From: Podocnemis expansa
Taxonomy: Eukaryota; Chordata; Testudines; Podocnemididae
Length of the DNA: 64,000 nt
Direction: 5' to 3'
Assembly (NCBI GenBank): GCA_007922195.1
Contig: ML681981.1
Location: forward strand, 15,323,940 to 15,387,939
The notes beneath the pieces were generated by a model that saw only the letters and a program-made list of their open reading frames with translations, was not told the DNA's origin and searched no databases. Of the stretch, positions 1-49,135 are shown piece by piece; positions within the stretch are counted from its first letter, which is position 1, and the number at the start of each line of letters is the position of its first letter. Made by a program: the position numbers and the translations under genes.

Positions 1-954
1 AGGAAGATTGCATTGGTAGTATGAGTGTAACACTAACAAGAACAGAAAAAAAATCAGTCTATTCCCTCTGGCTGAAATGTCACCATTTATTCAGTGGATG
101 TACTGCCTAGGTATGTGGTATGGCCACAGGGAGTATTATAGTTGGATACAAGTATTCAATATGTCTAATATTTCCTTAATAAAATTTGCTAATCCTTTTG
201 CTATTGGTGTAATTCAGTGAAAAGTGAGGTGTTGAGAGTTGGTCTACTGTCTCCCCTAGATTGGTTTCTTTTCTCTTTTTGATACTAAATCTTTAAAACA
301 GGAGAAAGAGAATGGAGAAGAGAAACTTCCCATATGAGAGGGGAACTCTGATAGCCTGTAATTGTACCTCATCTGTATTATCTACTAATTTGAGGTCCCA
401 AGCACTTTGTAAATGTTTGTATATACTTTAGCAGTACAAAAATACGTACTGTGCCTCTCCCCAGTAAATAGTGTCACTATTGCTGTTTTTGCAGATGAAA
501 CAATAATTTTTAAACTTTGTCATCTAATGTAACAAAAACTTACTCCAACATTTTATAAAGACTACAAAATTTTGATAAACAATCAGACTTAAAGATAGAG
601 AAGAAGAAAAGTTGGTAATAGAGAAATTTGATTTACAGTTAAACTAAAAGTATCTAAATAAGCTTATAATTCATGCATCTAAAGAATCACATTTTATTTT
701 AAGTTCCATTGGATATACTTCTCTATATTCCAGTGATAGTTTTAAATCTTTACTTTTGCACAAAGTACATTTACTGCTAAACAGATTTAAACTATTTTTA
801 TTTCTATTATACTTTTTATGCTTTCTTGCTCATCAAGTTGCTTATCATTTGTATGTGTGAATGTAGCTCAAGATTATAATGAAGAGTTCAAATGCGATGA
901 GAACAGAAGATATTGAACTAAATGGACTAACAGCAGTTCCTCTTTTCTAAGATT
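1..954 (+). other. RNLS intron, A/T-rich, nothing recognised
   Basis: Sequence upstream of the first visible exon; inferred to belong to RNLS intron 4. No coding or repeat family was recognised. Confidence 0.6.
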
Positions 955-1492
955 TGCAATTCTGGAATAGCCTTAAAAGGGGAGCTGTGGGGGCAAAAAC
1001 CCTGGCTGGCTTCAAAACTGAACTTGATGAATTTATGGAGGGGTATTATGATGGGAAACCTAGTTTGGTAATGGACTGATCTTTTACTACTAGCTGTGGA
1101 TATGCCAATGGCCTAAGATAGGATGTTTGATGGGTGGGTTCCGAGTTATTACAGAGAATTCTTTCATGGATGTCTGGCTAGTGGCCTTTTACACACATGC
1201 TCAGGGTTTAACTAATCGCCATATTTGAGTCAGAAAGGAGTTTTCCCCTGGGCAGATTGCAAACACTCTGGGGATTTTTCACCTTCCTCTCTAGCATGGG
1301 CATGGCTCACTTGCTGGCAAATTTTGTATATGTTAAAGTCTTTAAACCATAGTTTGAGGACTTTAATAACTCAGTCTTCAGTTAAAGCTTCATTACAGGA
1401 GTGGGTGGGTGAAGTTCTGCAGTCTGCATTGTGCAGGAGGTCAGACTAAATGATCAGATTGGTCCCTTCTGACCTTAGAGTCTAAGAGTTCT
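955..1492 (+). mobile_element. CR1 LINE, 3' end, sense orientation
   Basis: Matches the 3' part of turtle/crocodilian CR1 elements. Landmarks in order: AAGGGGAGCTGTGGGGGCAA near 975, TACAGAGAATTCTTTCATGG near 1150, CATGCTCAGGGTTTAACTAA near 1197, TTTTCCCCTGGGCAGATTGC near 1240, ACAGGAGTGGGTGGGTGAAG near 1393, and the terminal GGAGGTCAGACTAAATGATC to about 1480. The short ORF inside it is CR1-derived noise. It is 5'-truncated, as is usual for CR1. Confidence 0.85.
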
Positions 1493-1670
1493 TCCCATTG
1501 CTCACCATGAATTGTGTTGCTTTAGGATGCTTTGGGGTTGTACTTGGAAAGATAAAGCACTGGCAGCCATGAGCACAAATCGAGCACCAATCACTGACAA
1601 AAATGCCTCCCAATGTTCCCTTGAAACATAATCTCCCTCAGCCAATGAAGATCTGAGCCCTAAAGCCTAA

Positions 1671-1762
1671 TTCAGTAAAGCATTTAGCACATGAGTAATA
1701 CTTAACACTGATGTCAGTGGAATGTAAGCCCATCCCTAAAATTAAGCTTAAACTTTGCTGAA
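1671..1762. repeat. Old palindromic interspersed repeat
   Basis: TTCAGTAAAGCATTTAGCA at 1671 is an imperfect inverted match to AAGCTTAAACTTTGCTGAA ending at 1762. The sequence resembles an ancient palindromic repeat common in turtle and crocodile DNA. I cannot give a database name. Confidence 0.45.
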
Positions 1763-2259
1763 ATGGGATAAACTGCAGAATCAAAACCTAAATCACTATT
1801 TTTCCAAAGCTTCAGGGGTTTCTCAATAAAGAATCTGTCAATATGTACAACCGTCTTGTTCTGGCAGAGTCACACAACCAATAGTACATTGACTACTTTA
1901 GTGCCTTATTCTGCAACTCTTACACAAACTGAGAAGGATTTCCTCATCTCACCAGTCCCAGTGAGTGCACCAAGACAAAGGATTCCACTCTCAGGCTCCT
2001 CTCATAAAAGTCACTGTCTGCTACTGGCAAAATAGGCTATAAAGCACTAACAAAATTGAGTATGTCAAGGATACACTCTTAATACCGTACCTCTAAAATA
2101 TTTGGATAAATCTCCCAGAAAGAAATAAGAAGCTTTTAGATTTTAATATTAAATAATAAACAGCCTTTAAGCACTCTAGTCCCTGTTTTAGGAAAAAGTT
2201 AAGCAGCTTAACTATCATACTCACACATTTAATGCTCTGAGAGAAAAGTGATTGTCTAA

Positions 2260-40791
<38,532 letters not shown>

Positions 40792-40895
40792 AGTAATCTA
40801 TATATAGTTTTAGTTCTGTGGTGAATTTTACCATGATATTAAATGTTAATGTACTGTTGATCTGAGTAGCCTATATTTTACGTAAATTTAAAGAA

Positions 40896-40901
40896 AATAA
40901 A
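40896..40901 (+). promoter_or_regulatory. RNLS: Poly(A) signal AATAAA of RNLS
   Basis: Canonical AATAAA 105 bp after the stop, followed at 40914-40934 by the GT-rich stretch TTTGCTTGTATCTGTTTG, which suits a cleavage/polyadenylation downstream element. This gives a 3' UTR of only about 120 nt. A second AATAAA lies at 40938-40943 and could serve as an alternative. Confidence 0.7.
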
Positions 40902-40937
40902 AAGATGTCAGAATTTGCTTGTATCTGTTTGAATGGA

Positions 40938-40943
40938 AATAAA
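40938..40943 (+). promoter_or_regulatory. Second AATAAA downstream of RNLS
   Basis: A second canonical hexamer 147 bp after the RNLS stop, inside GAATGGAAATAAATG. It may extend the 3' UTR slightly; the sequence alone cannot tell which signal is used. Confidence 0.4.
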
Positions 40944-42158
40944 TGTTGAGGCTCCTGGTGCATAATTTGCTACTCTGCTATAAAAGAAACTTTTCTGATA
41001 GCCTGATTCCACTATCTTTTTGCTCACAAATCTCCCATTGACTTCATCTGGTACAACAAACTTAAGGAGTAAAAGACACTTTTGAGAAGTCACACTAGGC
41101 AACTCAGTACCTTCAAAAAAAGTCCATCACATCTGAAAATTTTAACTTAAGAATGCACACTATTGCAAACTCTTGATCTTTGCCCGAAACGCTCATTGAG
41201 GTCATGTGAAAAGAAGAACAAAGAGCACTAGATAGGAAATAGGCAGACATATTAATACATCCATCTAATTTCACTATATGTATTACCTTGTAACGTTTTC
41301 AATATATACGTTTGCAGCTAAGCTATAGTACCAAGTTGTAACACAAAGTTAACTTCAGTGAGTTTCAACACACACACACACACACACACGTTACTAGACC
41401 AGAAAATAGATGCACTTAAAATAGTTCAATACTTGCCAGCATAATGGTTCAGCAAAGAGCACATCATGACTGAGTTCTTTGACCCTTTGCTGTCTAGGCA
41501 GAAATTGATTCTTAGCCTACTAAACAAGGTACACTCTTATGACCGCAGGAAAGGAACAAGAGCAGCATCTGTAGGGGAATTTGCCATTACTTTCATGGAT
41601 AACAAATGGAAAGAAAAAATGTAGATAAGGATTTTACATGAGCACAATTACATACCGGTTTGATAACAGCAATAAAACTCCACTGGCTTTCCAGGTTCAG
41701 AGCTATAGTAGCTATACTAAATCATTAAAACACATTTAATAGAAGTAGTCACAGTTAAACTGCAGTACACAATAGATGTTTGATACTTTTGTTTTGCTAG
41801 AACGCATTTATAGGTGTGCAGTGGCAGTGATATTTCCATGTATACTCTTAAACAATTAATTCAATATGATGAGACCTGAAATAAATGAACAAAGCCTAGC
41901 CTAGTTGCTTTGAGAAATATGAACTATCAGAATATTCAATATTCTTAAACTACTTTAGTTGCATGAAGTCAAGCTGTAATTGGTCGGACTTGCTGTGAGG
42001 AGGATAGGACAAATTTTTAGGCCCAAATTGTGAGCTCAACTATAAGAACTACATGGAAGTTCATACAGCCACAACAACAAATGTTGATAAGAAAAGGAAC
42101 AAAAGAAGATAGCAAGATTAGATTAATACAAAGCAAAAGGCTCACTGATATGATCTTA
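40944..42158. other. RNLS 3' flank, nothing recognised
   Basis: A/T-rich non-coding sequence; only the AC microsatellite stands out. Confidence 0.5.
41368..41389. repeat. (AC)11 microsatellite
   Basis: Eleven AC dinucleotides in the RNLS 3' flank. Confidence 0.9.
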
Positions 42159-42643
42159 GCAAAATAAGCAAAGAGTCCTGTGGCACTTAAAGACTAACAA
42201 ATTTATTTCATGAGCTTTTGTGGGAGAAAATCCCACTTCTTCAGATGCTTTGAAGATGGGGGAACTTACAGAATGAGAGGAAAATAAATGCAGGGGAGTT
42301 TAAGTCAGGGAATCAGGTCACACTCTAAGAGCAAATCAAAGCAACTGTTAAGGTTCAAATGCTGAGAACCAGCACAGAGGAAAGTGTCTATGGGCTGTTT
42401 CCCAGTGTTTGAATCTTATCAACTGCTTTGATTTGCTGTTACGGTATGACCTAATCCCATGATTTACACTCCCCTGCATTTATTTTCCTCCCATTCTTTA
42501 TGTTCCCCCATCTTCAAAGTATCTGATGAAGCTGGGTTTTCTCCCATGAAAGCTCATGCGATAAATAAATGTATTAGTCTCTCAGTGACACAGGACTCTG
42601 CTTATTTTGCTGAACTGAACTAACACGGCTACTCCTTTGGAAC
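42159..42643. mobile_element. 485-bp fold-back (palindromic) element, most complete copy
   Basis: The left arm (GAGTCCTGTGGCACTTAAAG, ATGAGCTTTTGTGGGAGAAA, CTTCTTCAGATGCTTTGAAG) is mirrored by the right arm (CATCTTCAAAGTATCTGATG, TTCTCCCATGAAAGCTCATG, AGTGACACAGGACTC). Pairing continues inward: ATAAATGCAGGGGAGTTTAA near 42285 against TTTACACTCCCCTGCATTTA near 42463, and AGCAAATCAAAGCAACTGTT against AACTGCTTTGATTTGCTGTT. The right end is complete (AACACGGCTACTCCTTTGGAAC-type terminus); the left end lacks its outermost 25 bases or so. No coding capacity. Short ORFs around it are spurious. Confidence 0.8.
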
Positions 42644-43529
42644 TTGATAGAAACTTAGGACTCTAAGATCATGCCTCAAAAAAATATGGGTCTAGAAATG
42701 AATGAACCAAAATTGATATGTCAGATATTAAGTCTAATTAGTGAACAAACTAATGAGGGAATGGGCTATGCCACCCATCACTCCCTTTTGACATCCTTAC
42801 GGGGGGGGAAAGGGAGCAAATGGCCTTTGGGAGGGAAATATGAAAGAAGTACAGTTGTAGGCTACTGGAGAAATTTCACAATAATGGCTTCTTCCTCCCA
42901 GGCCTTCATCACATTGATACTAAAAGGTGTCTTGACTAGACTGGGTCAGAGAAAGAGACCCAGATGATGTCTCCACCTCTACCACCTACAGCCAATCCCA
43001 GACAACACCTGGGATGAAATAGGATTGAGCTTCACAACAGCAGCAGCAGCAACTTTTTTCCTCAAGACTGTTCATTACCATCTAGAAGACTGTCACACAA
43101 GGGGTATTTTCCCTTCCGTAACTCCAGCTAAACAGAAAGGGAACAAGGGATGCTGTTACAATGAAAGCCTTATTTAATATTTTACATTTCAGATGCTTTA
43201 GCTGTTTTTTCTTTCCTTTCATTATTGTTTATAAAAGATTAAAAGAATTTGTAATGATGCATTTGTCTTGCTGCTAAACAAGCTGAGGTCTCTGTATGCC
43301 GAACCCTATACCTTGTTAAAGCACTGTTTAATGTTAGACAGCGACTAGTTGTGTTAAACACTGTTGTCCTCTATGTTAAATCTACATTAACACAACAGAT
43401 TTTCCCTACTCAACGTAGACACGAATTTTATTTTAATTAGCCCCTACACGAGATCATATTTACAAATTGGACCTATAAAGTATTCTTCTAGATTGCAGCA
43501 AGGGGTAAAATGTCACATTCAGAGCAGAC

Positions 43530-43865
43530 AAGATGGATGCAGTAATATCTTTTATTGAACCAACTTCTGCTGGTGAGAAAGACAGGATTTGGAGACACAC
43601 ACAGCTCTTTGGCAGGTCTGGGAAAGGTACTTCAGGTTTCACAGTAAAAGGCAAGGTGGAAAAGATTATTTGGTGCATTTAGTTAGGCACACATTGTAAA
43701 GGATCATTCAAGGTAAGAGTGGCTGAGTAATACCTCTGTAGTCATAAGACAAAAAAGGAGGTTGGGGGGTGTAACTGTATGCATAAGTAATTAGCATATA
43801 TTCTAAGGAACCATTCAAGGTAGAATGGCCTGTTATCATCCACCTTGCGTCTAATATCCTGGTAC
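43530..43865. mobile_element. Common reptile interspersed repeat (unclassified)
   Basis: AGTAATATCTTTTATTGAAC, CAACTTCTGCTGGTGAGAAA, TTTGGCAGGTCTGGGAAAGG, and later AAGGAACCATTCAAGGTAGA and TGGCCTGTTATCATC. I recognise this as a high-copy repeat seen in turtles, crocodilians and birds but cannot name its class with confidence. A shorter internal echo (GATCATTCAAGGTAAGAGTG) suggests internal duplication. Confidence 0.55.
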
Positions 43866-44458
43866 AACACTCTTACAACTGTACTATGTGGTCTCGGGAC
43901 AGGTCTCTCTAAACTTACTTTAATATAACTACGTTGCTCAGGATGTGAAAATTCCACCCCTCTGAGTGACCCTATTATATTGATCTAACCCCTGATGTAG
44001 AAAGTGCTTTGTCAATAGGAGCTTCTGCCGTTCAGGGAGGTGGGTCAGTTATGCAGGATTGGAGCAGCTCTTCTAACAGCATACTAGTATCTTCACTGAA
44101 GTGCTACTGCAATGTGGCTGCTCCCCAGCAGTGTTTTAGGTATAGACCTGCTCTCAGAGCACACATTTTGCCCAGGCGTCAAAGTAGTAACTACCACGCA
44201 GACTGGTTTGTTTTTTTTTCCTGAATGAAACCCTGCATCTTCTCAGGTATCTGAAAGAAAGCTCTGACAAGAAGCCCAAATCTATCTAACAGTGAAATCA
44301 CTGTGGTTTATTCCTGTAGTAGTGTCCATTACTAATGTTACATTTTAAGTTATACTAAACAGAAGAACTTACTTAAAATTAAATTTTAAAAGCTTCTATA
44401 AAGTACCTAAGGATGCTTCATAGCATTTCTGCTTTTAATGTCAAATTGTTTCTATTAG

Positions 44459-44692
44459 GCACTTATATTTGAACACATATCTGTGAACAGGCACCATTGT
44501 ATAAATCACAAAGGAAGCCAGGCTTCATGTGATCCATATTATTTAAACGTTCATGGGACTGACCTATGGAACTGTTATCTTGAAGCCTGTGCCAGGAACA
44601 AAGTGGAAAGCGTTGTAAATATGCCCATATCATTCTTGGAAGAGCACTGCATGGACACAATACTTCCAAACAAGAACTTTAAAAAATTATAA
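44459..44692 (+). CDS. Candidate alternative terminal exon (unrecognised, 77 codons)
   Basis: An open frame starts at the first base after the acceptor-like tract caaattgtttctattag (AG at 44457-44458). It runs 77 codons from GCA CTT ATA TTT GAA to TAA at 44690-44692. Poly(A) hexamers follow at 44726-44731 and 44807-44812, the first with GT-rich sequence behind it. The frame is phase 0 directly after the acceptor, so it would fit exon 6 of RNLS, which also ends in phase 0 and has its usual last exon 3.7 kb upstream. The peptide is cysteine/histidine-rich (HHCINHKGSQASC, LEACARNK, EEHCMD) and has a protein-like composition, but I do not recognise it. Alternatives are a chance ORF, a decayed element, or a terminal exon of another transcript. 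No known repeat was recognised across it. Confidence 0.25.
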   Translation, partial: ALIFEHISVNRHHCINHKGSQASCDPYYLNVHGTDLWNCYLEACARNKVESVVNMPISFLEEHCMDTILPNKNFKKL

Positions 44693-44725
44693 ATCAGAGC
44701 AGCCATGAAAAGCTGATCACTTGGA

Positions 44726-44731
44726 AATAAA
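44726..44731 (+). promoter_or_regulatory. Possible poly(A) signal behind the 44459-44692 frame
   Basis: AATAAA in TTGGAAATAAATG, 34 bp after the TAA. It is followed by the G/T-rich AGTGGATTTAGTTGTTGC. Another AATAAA is at 44807-44812. Relevant only if the candidate exon is transcribed. Confidence 0.3.
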
Positions 44732-44814
44732 TGTATTCAAGTGAGAAGTGGATTTAGTTGTTGCTTGACTTAATACAAACTGGCTAGTAAGCAGAGTCTT
44801 AGTTGAAATAAAGC

Positions 44815-46189
44815 TTTGTGATGCAATGTTGACAACGGTTTATTAATAAACTATCTCCTTGCAAGTTCTGCTCAGGAACTGAAGATGACAAATGCTAGTA
44901 ACAAAGCAGTATTTTTTTTTACCTTTAATATTTCTGAAGGGAAAAAGAGGCCTTGGAAAAAACAAAGAGTTTTACTAATGTTTCATGCCTATTGAAAAAT
45001 AGTGTGTCATTGAGATGCTGGTCCTTATTCTGATCTTTGATACAGAATAAATCCAGATTAACTTCACTAATTGCAATGGAGAATTAAACTATTCAAGATT
45101 TGTACTGGTGTTACTCCTGTCAGCATCTGTCTCACCATCTCATGCATATCAGGCAGCCAGCCTCCTCTTTCCATCTGCTGGAGTTATTGGTGGGCTTTCA
45201 GTTTAAACATGCAATGGACTCAGTGAATCAGAAAAAGATCCAAAAAATCATTGGCATTTTTATTTATTCATCCATGATCTTCATGTTGACTTCTGAGAAT
45301 TCACAAACTTTGGGGGATGTCTTTCTGCCTGGAGCAAAAAGTCTCAGAGAGCTGTGATTCAGATTTCTGTAATTTACACCTTCCCAGTTCTTTAGTACTT
45401 CTTATGGGGCTACTAGTGAGACACCAGGGCGATGAAGCCAGCCTGGAAATACCGAGTTGGGATTCAATCAGGTACATTCTCTCTTCAGAACAGCAGTTCC
45501 TTAGAATTTATTTTCTACATTAGACTATGCTATCACCAGAAATCAAGAGCAATATCTACATGGTTGTTTAAATTGACTTTGATTGAAATATATGAATGGC
45601 TTATTTGAAGTCCATTTTTTTAAAACTGGGAAATTTTGAATTGGGTGGTTTAACTTGGGAAGGAAATCACTATTTACGGAGGGATATAAATCCATTTACC
45701 TTCCCCCCTCCCCATTTTTTTCTCCCAAAAACACATAATTTGTCATATCAACTTTTATTACCAAAGCCATTTGTTTTAATGAGGGCCTTTCTCCCTCACA
45801 GCCCATCTCCTTTTTCATCCTACACTGAAGCTGTGTGACCTGTCAATAGTTTTCTCTGCACCAGACTAGAGTCATAAACACAGGAATAATGACTTTGCTG
45901 CAGTTTCAAGTGGAAAGAGAAGCAAGGCCACAAGAAGAAATGCCCTAATCAGAAAGCACATCTTTCATGGTAGCAAAGGGAATGCAGGAAGAGAGCCTGA
46001 TTCTGTATTTCTGGAGCACTCAGATCTCCAGCTGAATTTGTTAGGAGCTTGGGTGAGCAAAGAATACAGGATGCCTCATGTACCTCTGTTTGCTCTCACA
46101 TAACTATGCTGTCCCTTCAATTTTGCTTTTAGGGAAGGCCTTTTTAAAGGAATCTCTCTGAAGAATGTTATGGTATGAATGCAGCTACA
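44815..46189. other. Intergenic stretch, no gene recognised
   Basis: Non-coding with short unbiased ORFs. Around 45015-45105 the sequence resembles an old palindromic repeat (GTCCTTATTCTGATCT...CTGGTGTTACTCCTGT). Confidence 0.45.
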
Positions 46190-46202
46190 CAGAATTTGAC
46201 TA

Positions 46203-46392
46203 GTTCCAAAGAGACAGCCATGTTAGTCTAAGTGCTACAAGACTCCTTGCTTTTTTTGCTTTACTAGACTAATGGATTTATCACATGAGCTTTCGTGGGA
46301 GAAGTGGGATTTTTCTCCCACGAAAGCTCATGCAATAAATAAATCTGTTAGTCTTTAAAAGTGCCACAAGACTCCTTGCTTTTTTTTTTTTT
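46203..46392. mobile_element. Fold-back repeat copy with 10-bp flanking duplication
   Basis: Starts GTTCCAAAGAGACAGCCATG and ends in CACAAGACTCCTTGC plus poly(T). Positions 46284-46303 and 46313-46332 are perfect 20-bp inverted arms around a 9-nt loop. The direct repeat CAGAATTTGA flanks it at 46190-46199 and 46395-46404. Confidence 0.75.
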
Positions 46393-46782
46393 TCCAGAAT
46401 TTGAGTGAGTGAGCAGCCTATTTTTTATATATTTAGAACCAGTTGTTGTCATTACATCTGATAAGGAAATTAAAAAAACCCAAAATCCAGGCCATGCTGC
46501 TTGGAGGAAAGAGAGAGAGATCCATATGTACACTATAATTTTGGGAGGTGTTATCCTGGTGATAGGCACCATGTAAGAACTTGGGTATTTTCCCTCCCTT
46601 TTTAAACCTGTTTGCCCTGGAATTGCCAAAGGAGTCAGCAGTCATTTCTGACTAGGATCAGCTGTGTATGTACCAGTTACCAGTAGCTGGCAAGCAAAAA
46701 CTTTGCACTGTCAAAGAAAGATTGTTGCTGTATAAAGCTGTTTTTAGAAATTTCACAACAGAGAAAGTGCTGAGAACAGGAA

Positions 46783-47157
46783 GGCTATGTCTACAAGAGT
46801 AAATGAATCAGATTAAGGAGTCTTAAAACAGACTAATTTGCTCCCTGTCTACACCAGCCTTTGCCTAGTTTGAACTAAAAACTTTAAACAACTAGTTAGT
46901 TTGAAAGTTACTTCGAACTCAGTTTGAACATGCACAATGTACTCATGCTAGTTCAAACTAAGTTCAAACTAAGCGGTAGTTTGAACTAACTGTGTTTTTT
47001 AGTTCAAACTAATCTTTAGGTCAAACTAGCTGTGCTTTTTTAGTTTGAACTAAAAAGTTAGTTCAAACTCAAAATACGCAGTTAGTCTGAGCTAATTTCA
47101 AACTGCTTAGTTTGGACTAAGCAAGTCTGAAGTAAGCAGTTAAATGCAGACGTAGCC
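46783..47157. mobile_element. 375-bp MITE built of AGTTTGAACTA motifs
   Basis: Ends GGCTATGTCTACA and TGCAGACGTAGCC (11 of 13 as an inverted pair). The interior holds well over a dozen copies of AGTTTGAACTA or its reverse complement TAGTTCAAACT with few changes, so almost any part can fold on another. Non-coding. The outer ends resemble those of the 4826-5912 element. Confidence 0.7.
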
Positions 47158-49076
47158 AAATAGCCTCAGATAATAGCACTGTGTGGAATTGCCAGGTAAG
47201 CAGACACAGGACCAGGCATCAGTTGATATCTGTTAACTGAATATCTCTGGTGTGTTCTGTGACAAGTGCACATACTTGACAAAGTGCAGTTTTTTTTTAG
47301 CTTAGGAGGCGAGTTAATAATGCACTTCGAAAAAAGTCTATTCGGTGAGGAAAGCTTATTTCATTATGCATAAACAAAAAGAAACAAAAGTAGTTACATT
47401 GTTAGATAAACCCATCACAGCTGTCTTATTCACCAAGAAAAAATAGTTTCAAATTGTCATTAACAGCAGTGTTCATTCTAATCAGTATAGTTAACTAAAT
47501 ATGAAGTCTTTGGTCCATCTGAGATCCTAAAGCTCACGCGTAAGACACTTCAGTTATGCAGAGACTTACTTACGCATAAGCTTAACCCTTTGTGCCAGAA
47601 GACATCTGTGAATCTGCTCATGTATAGATTTTTGCAGGATTGTGACCAATATTCCCACTCAGGCTGTTCAGGTAGAGGTATGCCATATGTCAGCACCTCC
47701 TCAGTGGTACCACAAATTACACAGTCATGCTGTTCTACAGTAAGAGCCACTCACATGTTCTGTTACAGGCACAGTGAAAATAATTGCAACCTAAAAACTA
47801 CCCTGAACATGAATTTTGAATAGACAGCATTTCTTTGGTTCTTGTACCGCCTCAAGGCATACACAAAACTGAGGCAGCCGAAAACCATACATTTGCACAA
47901 CGCTTTCTGAGTCACTGCTTTAACCTCTTTGGGAGACAGGACCAGAGCCAAAACAGAGCAGCCAGGAATCACAAGAAGTATTTCTAACTGAAAGCTGAGA
48001 TTGGCAAAATCATCATGGGCAATTCAGACTTGTCTGCACTTCCCTCCTCTGTACACTGATTGCACTGGCTTCTTCTTATCTCTGCAGCATAGCCATTGGT
48101 TGACCATGCCTTCTTGCTTGATAAGTTATACTGCTGTATGAAGGGCAAATACCATGTCCACCCACATGTTGCTTAGATACCTCCACCTTGTCTCTTGCCA
48201 CGTGCCCACAACCGTACAGCTGTTCTGTAGAGACCACAAAGAGTAAGTGTGGCTACACTATCGGGGAAGGATAGTACTGCATAGTTGTCTTTCCCCTCTT
48301 TGTGACCCTTGTACTCTTTCTAATAATGTCTGTACCCCTCCCTCCTATGCATTGGAGAGCAGCTATTCTTTAGTAAAGACACTTTTAAGAAGCTGAAAAA
48401 TAAAGTCTGGCCTATGGTACAATCATTCATAGCTCCTGTTCACTTCAGTGGCACCAAAGTATGAGTTGAGGGATGCAAAATGTTTTCAATAAAATTGAAG
48501 ATCTTGAAATTCAACATTTTAGCATTTTTAAGAACTGTAAAACAGGCTCATTTTTGTGGAAAATTTTGCTGTGACATTTTTCCTATAAAATGTGGTTATG
48601 TGTTTTCTGATACAAATAGAGACCCTTTGTCCAAGGGAGGATGGATTTTCAGAGACATGCTAACATTTGCTTTTTCACTTATTATTAATTGGAAAAGTCT
48701 CATCTCATTGAAACTGCAACTAAAGCCAAATCTGAAACTGTTAAATGCAGAACACTTCATACAAAATCCTGGAAAACAGAAACTGAGAAGATAACATAGC
48801 TCTGACTGTAACTACTGTGGTTTTTCTTTGTGGGAGTGAGACCTTTTATTTTGAAAATCTCAAGTGTTAAGAGTAAATCAAAAGTTCCCTCAAATGAAAG
48901 AATTGTGATTGTTTAATTCAAAGTAGTTGTGAAAGTAATGCTTTCTATCAGACACAAACTAAAATACCACAAACCAAAGACCGATAAGGGGAAATGATTA
49001 TGACCCCATCCTCCCAGCAATCCAACTTCTGTAGTCATTATTAGACTTCAAAATATCTGATAATATAAAAAAAAAC
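47158..49076. other. Intergenic stretch, no gene recognised
   Basis: Non-coding. The ORF at 48480-48794 is Lys/Phe/Leu-rich from A/T composition and has no domain. Confidence 0.5.
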
Positions 49077-49135
49077 TGGGTTTTTAAGGCCAGAAGGGAT
49101 CATTAGGAGCTCCTAGTTTTACCTTTAATTATGAC
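49077..49135 (-). mobile_element. CR1 3' end fragment, antisense
   Basis: TTTTTAAGGCCAGAAGGGAT then CATTAGGAGCTCCTAGTTTT: a degraded copy of the CR1 3' terminus. Confidence 0.55.

Noticed and set aside
1225..1449. 74-codon + ORF
   Set aside because: Lies within the CR1 3' untranslated region.
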